A stretch of 64,000 nt of DNA from assembly GCF_002259405.1 (NCBI RefSeq), contig NZ_NPFW01000007.1, positions 124,001-188,000 of the forward strand. The letters are read 5' to 3'. This DNA comes from Rhodococcus sp. 14-2483-1-2. GTDB taxonomy: Bacteria; Actinomycetota; Actinomycetes; Mycobacteriales; Mycobacteriaceae. Within the stretch, counting starts at the first letter, position 1, and the number at the start of each line of letters is the position of its first letter. The notes below the pieces were generated by a model. It was given only the letters and a program-made list of their open reading frames with translations. It was not told the DNA's origin and did not search any database. This document shows, piece after piece, positions 46,901-54,735 of this stretch. The position numbers and the translations under genes are program-made.

Positions 46901-47293
46901 GCGCCCACTGCTGAGGCACCGGTTGCCGAGGCCACGGCGTCGGAGGCACCCGCCACCGAGGCTGCAGCAGAATCCAAGCCGACCGTCCAGCCCAAGGGCC
47001 TGGCCGTGAAGTCCGGATTCAAGAAGCCAGGTGCGCGTACGCCGGGTGCAGCGTCCGCACCGGCAGCGACCCCAGCCGAGCCGGAGAAAGCAGAGCCCGA
47101 GAAGGCCGAGCCGACTCCGGAAGCCGAGACATCGGTCGCTGACGCACCGGCAGCCGAGGCACCGGAGACAGAGGCGCCGAAGGCAGAAGCGTCGGACACT
47201 GCGGGCGAATCGGACGGTCGCACGCCACCCAAGCCGAAGGCCGGTGGACTCGGATTCGCTCCGGGTGCCAAGGTTCCGGGTCGCCGGAAGTAA
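43994..47293 (+). CDS. Membrane Fe-S oxidoreductase (heterodisulfide-reductase-like) with long Lys/Ala/Pro tail
   Basis: 1099 residues. About six N-terminal membrane helices (1-230) form a NarI/HdrE-like module. Two 4Fe-4S sites follow: CTECGRCQSQCP (about 297) and CTTCGACVEQCP (about 396). Two CCG domains come next: the first around VGCAGAYED (about 486) to TCAHCFNAL, the second with HDPCYLGRHN (about 616) and SMCCGAGGARMW (about 653). This is the FadF/Rv0338c type, probably passing electrons between soluble donors and the membrane quinone pool. Beyond about residue 745 there is a low-complexity tail rich in Lys, Ala, Pro and Gly with repeated KPKGLAVKSGFKKPG units. The order in M. tuberculosis is the same (Rv0338c next to iniR). 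Confidence 0.92.
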   Translation: MNALTITLGTVGALLSLVCWYVFIRGGLRMFNIVRLGQPAPDRWRPIVPRFKQMLVEFLAHTKMVKFRTVGWAHWLVMIGFMLGFIVWFEAYGQTFNPEFHWPIVGNTAAYHLIDELLGLGTVIGITTLIIIRQLNHPRKPERQSRFAGSGFKAAYFVEAVVLIEGLGMVFVKAGKIATYGHANPYTDFFTMRLAELLPANSNMVSIFALIKLMSGMIWLYIVGSRINWGVAWHRFTAFPNIYFKRMDDGTVALGPAKPMMSGGKVLEMEEADPDVDAFGAGKIEDFSWKGWLDFTTCTECGRCQSQCPAWNTGKPLSPKLLIMSLRDHSHAKAPYLLAGGKKDMAGDEVGLVDSEGNVDQAKLDAIPQAARDEADRKLVADAIEGGIIDPEVLWSCTTCGACVEQCPVDIEHVDHIIDMRRYQVLIESEFPSELAGLFKNLENKGNPWGQNSKDRLNWINEMDFDIPVFGQDADSFQDYEYLFWVGCAGAYEDRAKKTTKAVAELLATAGVKFMVLGADETCTGDSARRAGNEFLFQQLAMQNIETLNNVFDGVEQSKRKIVVTCAHCFNALGNEYPQVGGDYEVVHHTQLLNRLVRQKKLIPVASVSQDITYHDPCYLGRHNKVYDAPRELMAASGSNLKEMPRHGERSMCCGAGGARMWMEENIGKRINIDRVDEALATNPKKIATGCPFCRVMLTDGVTARQEGGAHEGVEVVDVAQLMLESITRVESSVLGENIKVIPRERTPEEKLATENAAEVEEAERIAPVEEPAEAKSAPAAPAPKAGGGLKMKGLAKAPGAKAPGSAAPADSADAEPAAKPKGLGMAGGKAPGGKGLQMKGKAPGAKAAAPAPADTPASTEAPATAEASESTPSVKPKGLAVKSGFKKPGAKAPGKPAAEATTASAPAQETPDAPAESASAATESKPTVQPKGLAVKSGFKKPGAKAPGKPAAEAPVSEAPAAEAPKAEAPTAEAPVAEATASEAPATEAAAESKPTVQPKGLAVKSGFKKPGARTPGAASAPAATPAEPEKAEPEKAEPTPEAETSVADAPAAEAPETEAPKAEASDTAGESDGRTPPKPKAGGLGFAPGAKVPGRRK
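46622..47045 (+). repeat. In-frame repeats in the tail of the Fe-S oxidoreductase
   Basis: A unit encoding PKGLAVKSGFKKPGAKAPG occurs three times, beginning near 46622, 46783 and 46991, with nearly identical DNA; less exact versions (GLGMAGGKAPGGKG, GLQMKGKAPGAK) lie before them. Copies are separated by Ala/Glu/Pro-rich linkers. The high DNA identity suggests recent duplication. Confidence 0.85.
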
Positions 47294-47311
47294 CCTCACA
47301 CCCTTTTTACC

Positions 47312-47353
47312 GACTGCGCGCCCCCGCTCACTTCAGAGCAGGGGCGCGCAGTC
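47312..47353. terminator. Terminator of the Fe-S oxidoreductase gene
   Basis: GACTGCGCGCCCC and its complement form a 13-bp stem that continues through GCTC/GAGC after one mismatch, with a 6-nt loop. It is preceded by a run of five T. It begins 18 bp after the stop codon. Confidence 0.9.
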
Positions 47354-47463
47354 GTCAGTAGGGGTGTGAGGTCCACTCCCACGAGTTATCCACAGGCACC
47401 GAGTTATCCACAATCGGCCGCGTGGGGGTTGTCGAGATCGGCTGCGCCCGAGAGCATTTCTCC

Positions 47464-48456
47464 ATGACCCGCATCGTCTCGCGATCCGACGCACTCGCCC
47501 GCGGAATTTCCGACGCGGAGTTGCAGCGCTACTGCCGAACGCGAGCGTGGCGGCGACTCCGTCCCGGACGGTTCGTCAGCAGAGAGGAGTTCGATGCCCT
47601 GTCGAGAGAAGACAAGCATCGAGTCGTCGCCGAGGCCGTCTTCGACGCGACCACCGCCCCGGATGCCGTTGTCAGCCATGTGAGCGCCGCAGTATTCCAT
47701 GGTCTCGACGTATGGAATGCGGACCTCGGCCGAGTTCACATCACGCGCAACCGCGCCCGTGGCGGCGGTCGTGGCAGCGCCGTTCGAGCAGTACACACCT
47801 CGCCGTACACCGACGAAGAAGTCGTGGACTTCGACGGAGTGCGCGTCACAGGTCTGGCGCGCACTGTTGCCGATTGCGCTCGCACACTCCCGTTCGAGAC
47901 GGCTGTCTGTATCGCCGACCTCGCTGCGAGAACACGCGGACTCACCGCCGAAGATGTTGTCGCAGCACTGGATTCATGTCCGAATCATCCGGGCAATCGG
48001 ATGGCGCGTCGAGTCGCAGAATTCATGGACGGTCGGTCCGAGAGCGTCGGCGAATCACGCGCCCGAGTATTGCTGCACCATCTGGGCTACACCCCGCAGC
48101 TGCAGGTGACGATCACAGATTCCCGCGGAGTCGTCGGACGGGTGGATTTCGACCTCCCCGACATCGCGACTGTTCTCGAATTCGACGGCAAGGTGAAGTA
48201 CGGACGCTACGTGCCCGAGCGAAAGTCGGCGGCCGATGTGTTGTGGGAAGAGAAGCGTCGCGAGGATCGCATTCGCGCAACCGGCCGTCAGGTGGTGCGA
48301 ATCGCCTGGTCGGATTTCGATCGCCCCGAGCTCGTTGATCGGATGATCCGCGATGCCACCCACAGAGCGGGACCACGCAACCGAGCGACCTTTCTATCGA
48401 CCGCGCGCCCCTCGTCGCGCCCGAATACAGACGCGCACCCTGCAGAAGCGGTGTGA
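47464..48456 (+). CDS. AbiEi-type antitoxin-like / DUF559-like protein
   Basis: 330 residues. The N-terminal winged helix (IVSRSDALARGISDAELQRY, CRTRAWRRLRPGRFV) is the AbiEi antitoxin N-terminal type. The C-terminal 120 residues resemble a Vsr/DUF559 nuclease fold: VGRVDFDLPDIATVLEFDGKVKY, then WEEKRREDRIRATGRQVVRIAWSDF. The Asp/Glu and Lys of such a site are present. No AbiEii nucleotidyltransferase partner is adjacent. Proteins of this architecture are common and multi-copy in mycobacteria and Rhodococcus. ATG at 47464 is preferred to the longer frame at 47422. Confidence 0.78.
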   Translation: MTRIVSRSDALARGISDAELQRYCRTRAWRRLRPGRFVSREEFDALSREDKHRVVAEAVFDATTAPDAVVSHVSAAVFHGLDVWNADLGRVHITRNRARGGGRGSAVRAVHTSPYTDEEVVDFDGVRVTGLARTVADCARTLPFETAVCIADLAARTRGLTAEDVVAALDSCPNHPGNRMARRVAEFMDGRSESVGESRARVLLHHLGYTPQLQVTITDSRGVVGRVDFDLPDIATVLEFDGKVKYGRYVPERKSAADVLWEEKRREDRIRATGRQVVRIAWSDFDRPELVDRMIRDATHRAGPRNRATFLSTARPSSRPNTDAHPAEAV

Positions 48457-48547
48457 GGCTCCCCCGGACCACCCCCGCGACGTGGACGAATCGGGCACCG
48501 TGAGTATGGTCGGAAACGCACGGCGTACCCGAGAAGTAGGAGCAGGC

Positions 48548-48817
48548 ATGACCGACGACGCGGACAAGCTCTGGCGACGCTACGACGAGTGGTGGTCGGC
48601 GTTGACCCCGGACGACCGAGCGCACGTCGAGACGTGTTGCGAGTCCGGCCGCACCGATGAGCGCCTCTGTTCACTCATCCTCGAGAACGACGGCCCGTCG
48701 AAGGCAGCGTTCGAGGCAGGCAGCAAGCTGTCCGAGGGCAACAGCAAGTACTGCGCCATCCCCAGCGCGCTGCTCGAGTTCCTGGAAGCGAAGCGCGCGC
48801 ACCCACCTCTCAGCTAG
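48548..48817 (+). CDS. Small conserved hypothetical protein
   Basis: 89 residues, helical: LWRRYDEWWSALTPDDRAHVE, then ETCCESGRTDERLCSLILENDG. Soluble, no known motif; the adjacent Cys pair (CC) and a third Cys near residue 45 are notable. The stop overlaps the convergent S9 peptidase stop by 8 bp. No function can be assigned. Confidence 0.72.
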   Translation: MTDDADKLWRRYDEWWSALTPDDRAHVETCCESGRTDERLCSLILENDGPSKAAFEAGSKLSEGNSKYCAIPSALLEFLEAKRAHPPLS

Positions 48818-50723
48818 GGGGACGCCACAGCTGCAGCTCGGGGATTCCCGGCGGCGTGAAGCCCATGACCTGGCCGTAGAAGGACAGTTCGGATTCCCGT
48901 GCGTTCACCTGTGTTTCCAGTTTGCGGAATCCGTGTGACTCGCCCGCGTATGCCAGGTAGGCGTGCGGTATTCCTTTCTCCACCATGGCGTCTCGAAACC
49001 GCTCGGCCTGGGACGGCGGCACGATCGGATCGTCGAGCCCCTGCAGCAACAGCACCGGGCAGGACAGTCCGTCGACGTTGTTGACCGGCGCGCGGGTGCG
49101 GTACAGGTCGATTGCCTCGGGCAACGGTCCGATCAGCCCGTCGATGTAGCGCGACTCGAAATCGTGGGTCTCGGCGACGAACAACTCCAGTTCTGCGACA
49201 CCGAAGTACGATGCGCCGCAAGCGAACACGTCGGAGGATGTCAGCGCAGCCAACACCGTCCAGCCACCTGCGGAGCCACCCTCGATGGCCAACCGGCGTG
49301 GGTCGGCGAGTCCGCTGTCGGCCAGCCCCTGCACCGCGGCGATGGTGTCTTCGACGTCGACCACTCCCCACTGCCCACGCAGTCGGTTGCGGTATTCGCG
49401 GCCGTATCCGCTCGACCCGCCGTAGTTCACATCGACGACGCCGATGCCGCGGCTGGTGAAGTAGGCGAACAACGGGTTCAGAGCAGGTGCCACGTGCGCC
49501 GTCGGGCCGCCGTGGACGAAGGCCACGTACGGCGGGAGTTCGCCGTCCAACCCCTCGTAATCGGGGTTGCGCGGCGCGTAGGTGATGGCGTGCACCTCGC
49601 GGTTCGGCCCCTGGAACGTCACCTGACGTCCCTCGGGCAGATATGCGCTGTCCGGTACGGACTCGAAACCCGAACGTACCGAGGTCAGTTCGCCGGATTT
49701 CAGATCGAGGGCGAACAATCCACCTGCCACCTGGGCTCCGCCACCCTTGAGGAGCACGGTCGACCCGGAGCGCCCACCGAGTCCCACCGAGGTCACACCG
49801 TCGAGCGCGATGTCCTCCAGCGCGCCGGACGCAGGATCGAGTACCGCGAGGGTGTCGGTGCCGACGGTGCGCACGGTGAGCAGCTTTCCGTCGTCGAGCA
49901 GCGAGTACCAACTCGATCCCAGCCGCCACAGCGGAGCCCCGAAGTCGGCGTCGAGCGTCAGCAGCGGGGTGACCGAACCGTCGAGCGAGACCGAATACAG
50001 GTTCCACCAACCACTTCGGTCACCGATCGCATACAGCGATCCGTCGTCGATCCATTCCGGCTGCATCACCGATTCCTCGGTCGAACCCAGCAGCACCGTC
50101 CAGGACGAAGGATCGGCCAGCGAAGCCACGCGCAGTTCCGTTCCGTCCCAGGGCATCTGAGGGTGGTTCCATGCGATCCAAGCGATGTGGGTGCCGTCGG
50201 GTGACAGTCTCGGGAACGCCAGGAAATCCGAGCCCGCCACCAGCGACCGCACCCCGCCGCCGCCGAGATCGATGGCCACGATGTCTCGTGACACCGCGCC
50301 TGCGTCGTGCATCTCGCGGACTGCGATCACGTCGGCGCCGACCACCGAGAGATCGGCGTACCGCATGCTCGACGCCACAGCCGGTTTCGGAGTCAGCGGG
50401 ACGGGTGCGCCGCCGGGGGTGAGTCGGTAGACGCGTTGATCGGAGAACTCGGCGAACACCAGGTCGCCGTCTGCCGTCGCAGTCCAGGCTCCCCCGCCGT
50501 ATTCGTGGACGCGGGTGCGGGCGTTGAACGGTGCGGGCAGAACGGGCTGCACTTCTCCGCCGACGTGGCGGCAGACGGCCGTTCGGCCCTGTTCGGCCGG
50601 CCGCAGTTCCGACCACCAGATCTCGCTGCCGACGAAGCACCCACCCTCGACGGGGTGGCCCGCCGAGGACAGATCGGCTGCGGTGATGGGCGAGGGCCAG
50701 GATCCGAATGCGAGGGCAGTCAC
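48810..50723 (-). CDS. Prolyl-oligopeptidase-family (S9) serine peptidase
   Basis: 637 residues. A beta-propeller N-terminal domain (about 1-370) with repeats such as PRLSPDGTHIAWIAW is followed by an alpha/beta hydrolase domain: nucleophile Ser in IEGGSAGGWT (about 480), Asp in LLQGLDDPIVPP, His in GESHGFRK. No signal peptide, so it is an intracellular peptidase. GTG at 50723 (VTALAFGSW) fits the family start; an in-frame ATG at 50804 would add 27 unlike residues. TAGGGT seven bases before the GTG suggests a leaderless mRNA. Confidence 0.88.
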   Translation of the reverse strand: MTALAFGSWPSPITAADLSSAGHPVEGGCFVGSEIWWSELRPAEQGRTAVCRHVGGEVQPVLPAPFNARTRVHEYGGGAWTATADGDLVFAEFSDQRVYRLTPGGAPVPLTPKPAVASSMRYADLSVVGADVIAVREMHDAGAVSRDIVAIDLGGGGVRSLVAGSDFLAFPRLSPDGTHIAWIAWNHPQMPWDGTELRVASLADPSSWTVLLGSTEESVMQPEWIDDGSLYAIGDRSGWWNLYSVSLDGSVTPLLTLDADFGAPLWRLGSSWYSLLDDGKLLTVRTVGTDTLAVLDPASGALEDIALDGVTSVGLGGRSGSTVLLKGGGAQVAGGLFALDLKSGELTSVRSGFESVPDSAYLPEGRQVTFQGPNREVHAITYAPRNPDYEGLDGELPPYVAFVHGGPTAHVAPALNPLFAYFTSRGIGVVDVNYGGSSGYGREYRNRLRGQWGVVDVEDTIAAVQGLADSGLADPRRLAIEGGSAGGWTVLAALTSSDVFACGASYFGVAELELFVAETHDFESRYIDGLIGPLPEAIDLYRTRAPVNNVDGLSCPVLLLQGLDDPIVPPSQAERFRDAMVEKGIPHAYLAYAGESHGFRKLETQVNARESELSFYGQVMGFTPPGIPELQLWRPPS

Positions 50724-50823
50724 GCCGTCCACCCTAGTGAACTGACGTGCACGTAACGCGTTGTTCACCGGCCCTTCAACCGTGACCCGGATGATGGGAG
50801 ACAAGTAGCACTAGGGGGACACC

Positions 50824-51051
50824 ATGCGCCGGACCACTACCCAATCGGTGGACCACGAGATTCTGACATTCGGCCGAACCTGGCGTGGGTACGGCGGTGG
50901 CAGCGACGAGGACATCTACGTGGCATTCGGCGTCGACGCGCGTACATACTTCGAGCGACTGGGTCGCATCCTCGATTCGCCGATCGCCGAGGAGCTGACG
51001 CCGGACGAGCGGGCCGCGATTGCCGAGATCTGCCGAACGAGACTCGCCTGA
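50824..51051 (+). CDS. Small DUF3263-like protein
   Basis: 75 residues. The pattern EILTFGRTWRGYGGGSDE, then FGVDARTYFERLGRILDSP, is that of the actinobacterial DUF3263 family: a short HTH-like domain with a conserved aromatic helix, role unknown. Divergent from the S9 peptidase; ends seven bases before the convergent SRAP gene. Confidence 0.75.
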   Translation: MRRTTTQSVDHEILTFGRTWRGYGGGSDEDIYVAFGVDARTYFERLGRILDSPIAEELTPDERAAIAEICRTRLA

Positions 51052-51058
51052 GCCACCG

Positions 51059-51763
51059 CTACACCGGCGTCAACAGCTCCGGGCTGTTGTTCTTCACACT
51101 GTTCACCGCGGTGCTGACCTCGTAGGGCTCGAGCCGTGGTTCGGGGATCGCGGCCAGCAGGTCTCGAACGTCTCCGAGGTGCGTCACCGCGGGGTCGAGC
51201 CAGCTCGCGCGCAGATCCGGTGGGAGTACGACGGGCGAGCGATCGTGAATGTGCCCGAGCGCATCGGCTGCAGGCGAGGTGAGCACGGTGACCGACCAGA
51301 CCCAACGCGCCTCGTCGTCCTCGGCCTTGGTTGGGTCTCGCCACAGTTCGTACAGGCCGGCCATCGCGAGCACGCCCTCTTCGTGCAGGAAGTAGGGCAC
51401 CTTCGCGCCGTCGCGTTTCTCCCACTCGTAGTACCCGTCGGCGGGGACGATGCATCGTCGCCGACTTGCCGCCTTCTTGAACGACGGCTTCTCGGTGATG
51501 GTCTCGGACCTGGCGTTGATCAGCCGGGAACCGATCTTCGCGTCCTTCGCCCACGACGGGATCAGGCCCCAACGCACCGACCGCAGTTGTCGCACGGCGT
51601 CGGCCTCGGGTTCGTCCTTCGGTGCTCGTTCGAGCACCGTCCGCACCGTCTGGGTGGGGGCCACGTTGTAGGACGGCGGCACCTCCGCACCGACGGTCTC
51701 GGCGATGTCGAACACCGCCTGCAGGTCACTGTCACTCCGGGTACTGGCATACCGTCCGCACAT
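51059..51763 (-). CDS. SRAP-family protein (HMCES/YedK, DNA-protein crosslink at abasic sites)
   Basis: 234 residues. Starts MCGRYAS, so Cys2 becomes the N-terminal residue after Met removal; it forms the thiazolidine link with abasic sites in single-stranded DNA. The other family residues are visible: Asn in SYNVAPTQ, Glu in GYYEWEKR, His in GHIHDRSPVVL. This shields abasic sites during replication. The longer frame to 51886 would bury the catalytic Cys, so the ATG at 51763 is certain. No full LexA box is present in front. Divergent from the aminotransferase gene with 115 bp between them. Confidence 0.95.
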   Translation of the reverse strand: MCGRYASTRSDSDLQAVFDIAETVGAEVPPSYNVAPTQTVRTVLERAPKDEPEADAVRQLRSVRWGLIPSWAKDAKIGSRLINARSETITEKPSFKKAASRRRCIVPADGYYEWEKRDGAKVPYFLHEEGVLAMAGLYELWRDPTKAEDDEARWVWSVTVLTSPAADALGHIHDRSPVVLPPDLRASWLDPAVTHLGDVRDLLAAIPEPRLEPYEVSTAVNSVKNNSPELLTPV

Positions 51764-51878
51764 GGAACGAGATTGTTCCACTCGCCACCGACAACGCGCT
51801 CGAACAAACCCCGCGCGAAACGACTCCGCGAAACAACCTCGTGGAAACCGATACCGCCCACCTGGCACGATGTGACGG

Positions 51879-53129
51879 GTGACCACTCCGCAGATCCACT
51901 CCCAGCCGCGTTACCGCACGTTGCAGCAGTCCACCAAGCTGCAGAACGTGCTGTACGAGATCCGCGGACCGGTACACGCCCATGCCGCGCGCCTCGAGGC
52001 AGAGGGGCACCGCATCCTCAAGCTCAACATCGGCAATCCGGCACCGTTCGGATTCGAGGCTCCCGACGTGATCGTTCGGGACATGATCGCGGCGCTGCCG
52101 GTGGCCCAGGGGTACTCGGAGTCCAAGGGCATCCTGTCGGCTCGGCGGGCCATCGTGACGCGCTACGAGCTCGAACCCGGCTTCCCGGAGCTCGACGTCG
52201 ACGACATCTACCTCGGCAACGGAGTGTCCGAGCTCATCACGATGACGATGCAGGCGTTGCTCGACGACGGTGACGAGGTGTTGATCCCGGCCCCTGACTA
52301 CCCGTTGTGGACGGCGATGACGACGCTGTCCGGTGGCAAGGCCGTGCACTACCTGTGCGACGAGGAGAACGGGTGGAATCCGGATCTGGCCGACATCGAG
52401 TCCAAGATCACCCCGAAGACCGTCGCACTGCTGGTGATCAACCCCAACAACCCGACGGGCGCGGTGTACTCGAAGGAGGTGCTGCAGGGCATCGTCGATC
52501 TGGCGCGCAAGCACCAGCTGCTGTTGCTCGCGGACGAGATCTACGACCGGATTCTCTACGACGACGCAGAGCACACCTCGCTGGCGAGCCTGGCTCCCGA
52601 CCTGCTCTGCCTGACGTACAACGGACTGTCCAAGGCGTATCGAGTGGCCGGTTACCGCGCCGGATGGCTCGCGATCACCGGACCGAAGGCGCACGCCGCA
52701 GGCTTCATCGAGGGTATCGACCTTCTCGCGTCGACGCGGCTGTGCCCCAATGTGCCTGCGCAACATGCCATTCAGGTCGCACTCGGCGGATATCAGAGCA
52801 TCGAGGATCTGATCCTGCCCGGCGGTCGTCTGCTCGAGCAGCGCGACGTCGCGTGGGAGAAGCTCAACGCGATTCACGGCGTCTCGTGCGTCAAGCCGCG
52901 CGGTGCGCTCTACGCGTTCCCACGACTCGATCCCGAAGTCCACGAGATCTACGACGACGAGAAGCTCGTCCAGGATCTGCTGTTGCAGGAGAAAATTCTG
53001 GTGGTTCAGGGAACCGGCTTCAACTGGCCCGGCCACGATCACCTGCGCATCGTCACGCTGCCGTGGGCCCGAGACCTGGCCGTGGCGATCGAGAGGTTCG
53101 GTAACTTCCTCGCGTCGTACAAGCAATGA
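51879..53129 (+). CDS. Alanine/aspartate-type aminotransferase (AlaA-like, PLP fold type I)
   Basis: 416 residues. Close to E. coli AlaA: KLQNVLYEIRGPV, ILKLNIGNPAPFGFEAP, AQGYSESKGILSARRAIV. The PLP Lys is in TYNGLSKAYRVAGYRAGW (about residue 252), with the phosphate-binding SxxK and Arg pattern intact. It interconverts pyruvate/alanine with glutamate/2-oxoglutarate; the M. tuberculosis counterpart Rv0337c is annotated as aspC. The GTG at 51879 starts just after the SRAP promoter region. A nearby ald gene (54.7 kb) also makes or uses alanine. Confidence 0.93.
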   Translation: MTTPQIHSQPRYRTLQQSTKLQNVLYEIRGPVHAHAARLEAEGHRILKLNIGNPAPFGFEAPDVIVRDMIAALPVAQGYSESKGILSARRAIVTRYELEPGFPELDVDDIYLGNGVSELITMTMQALLDDGDEVLIPAPDYPLWTAMTTLSGGKAVHYLCDEENGWNPDLADIESKITPKTVALLVINPNNPTGAVYSKEVLQGIVDLARKHQLLLLADEIYDRILYDDAEHTSLASLAPDLLCLTYNGLSKAYRVAGYRAGWLAITGPKAHAAGFIEGIDLLASTRLCPNVPAQHAIQVALGGYQSIEDLILPGGRLLEQRDVAWEKLNAIHGVSCVKPRGALYAFPRLDPEVHEIYDDEKLVQDLLLQEKILVVQGTGFNWPGHDHLRIVTLPWARDLAVAIERFGNFLASYKQ

Positions 53130-53276
53130 GACGCGAAGTTACCGCAAAGTAGTTGAAAGTGATGCACAAAACATCGGGGTGCTCACGCCTGAACGGCGAA
53201 TGATCTGTACATTGGCGGACGGCACTTCGGTGCCCGCGAGCCCTGGTCGTACCCCTCCCCCCCGGGTCGGTCAGGT

Positions 53277-53311
53277 GGTGGCGGGGGACGCCCCCCCTGC
53301 TCCCCGCCACC
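53277..53311 (+). terminator. Possible terminator after the aminotransferase gene
   Basis: GGTGGCGGGG and its complement form a 10-bp stem with a 15-nt C-rich loop, 147 bp after the stop and 48 bp before the next start. No T-run follows. The rest of the 230-bp gap shows nothing else I can name. Confidence 0.35.
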
Positions 53312-53359
53312 GAGCTCCTCGCATCGGGCAACGGCCCGGCCCCGTACTAGCCTGGCACC

Positions 53360-54718
53360 GTGGAATCAACCGGCAGTACTCCCGACGGCAGTAGGCCGAG
53401 CCTCGGATCTCATGTGGGTCACGGTCATGGACACGGCCACAGCGACGCACCGGTGCCGTTGGGACCGGTGGCAGCCAAGGTCGTCGTCGGACTGTTGGTC
53501 GCCATTGCCATTGCGGTGATCGGCGGTGCCATCGCTCTGTGGCCCAGCCAGCAGAACGTCGATATCCCGCTGCCGTTCCAGACCTCCGGCGGAGGCGCAG
53601 TGTCCACCGAGGCAGGCACCATCACCTCGCAGAGCATAGGAACCTGCGGCAGCCCCGACGCCGGTCGAGCGTTCACCGGCAACCCGACACCCGCCGTCAA
53701 CGACTCGTACGAATGCCAACGCAGCATCGTCGACATCACCACCGGCGAGGACGCAGGCAAACGGACGGTACTCGAGATCGCGCCGGGCCCCGGACAACCG
53801 ACTCTGAGCGCAGGCGACGACATCCGGCTGGTCCTCCAGACCGATCCGTCCGGTGGAGTCCGCTACTCCTTCAACGACTACTCCCGCGGCCTGCCGCTGG
53901 CGTTGATCGTCGGTGTGTTCGCCGTGGTCATCTGCATCGTCGCCCGCTGGCGGGGGTTCCGCGCGCTGGTCGGTCTGCTGATCGCGTTCGCCGTGCTGGT
54001 GGTGTTCATGCTGCCCGCACTGCTCGATGGTGCACCCGCCATTCCGGTCGCCCTCGTCGCCGGCGCGGTGATCCTCTACGCCGTGCTGTATCTGGCGCAC
54101 GGGGTGAATCTGCGCACCAGCTCGGCACTACTGGGCACTCTGACCTCGATGGCGGTGGCGGCAGTGCTGTCCTATGTCGCCATCCGCATGACCCACCTGA
54201 CCGGGTTGTCCGAGGAACAGAACACCGCCGTCCAGACGTACATCGGCAACGTCAGCGTCACCGGTCTGTTGTTGGCCGGCTTCATCATCGGCTCGCTCGG
54301 CGTACTCAACGACGTGACGATCACCCAGGCGTCGGCGGCCTTCGAGCTCGCCTCGGTCGACCCGACGGCATCGAGACGCGAGATCTTCACCGCCACGATG
54401 CGGGTGGGGCGCGATCACATCGCCAGCACCGTCTACACCCTCGTGCTCGCCTACGCCGGTGGTGCGCTCCCACTGCTGTTGCTCTTCAGCGTCGCCGACC
54501 GGTCCATCCAGGACGTGCTCACCGGCGATTCGGTGGCCATCGAGATCGTCCGCTCCGCGGTGGGCGGCGTGGCGCTGGCGTTGTCGGTTCCGCTGACCAC
54601 GGCGATCGCGGTGCTACTGGCGCGCCCCATCACCGTGACCGGAACCTCGAACCGCGCCGAGCGCCGGGCCGCGGTACCCACCCGCAAGACCCGGGGCTCC
54701 GGCCGCCACAGTGCGTAG
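53360..54718 (+). CDS. YibE/F-family membrane protein
   Basis: 452 residues. N-terminal His-rich cytoplasmic segment (HVGHGHGHGHSD), one membrane span, a large outer domain (about 65-165) with the pair of Cys in TCGSPDAG and YECQRSI, then about seven further membrane spans. The conserved signature GSLGVLNDVTITQASAAFEL (about 312-331) is diagnostic of the YibE/F family, whose transport role is not known. GTG start at 53360. The His-rich start suggests divalent metal binding. Confidence 0.87.
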   Translation: MESTGSTPDGSRPSLGSHVGHGHGHGHSDAPVPLGPVAAKVVVGLLVAIAIAVIGGAIALWPSQQNVDIPLPFQTSGGGAVSTEAGTITSQSIGTCGSPDAGRAFTGNPTPAVNDSYECQRSIVDITTGEDAGKRTVLEIAPGPGQPTLSAGDDIRLVLQTDPSGGVRYSFNDYSRGLPLALIVGVFAVVICIVARWRGFRALVGLLIAFAVLVVFMLPALLDGAPAIPVALVAGAVILYAVLYLAHGVNLRTSSALLGTLTSMAVAAVLSYVAIRMTHLTGLSEEQNTAVQTYIGNVSVTGLLLAGFIIGSLGVLNDVTITQASAAFELASVDPTASRREIFTATMRVGRDHIASTVYTLVLAYAGGALPLLLLFSVADRSIQDVLTGDSVAIEIVRSAVGGVALALSVPLTTAIAVLLARPITVTGTSNRAERRAAVPTRKTRGSGRHSA

Positions 54719-54735
54719 AGCGCCTACGCCGCTCG

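Noticed and set aside
43889-47299. A 1136-residue open frame antisense to the Fe-S oxidoreductase
   Set aside because: The plus-strand gene has clear Fe-S and CCG motifs; the antisense frame only reflects high G+C codon use.
51800-51830. Possible LexA box upstream of the SRAP gene
   Set aside because: Only one half-site (CTCGAAC) is present at about 51809-51815, with no matching GTTCG half four bases away.
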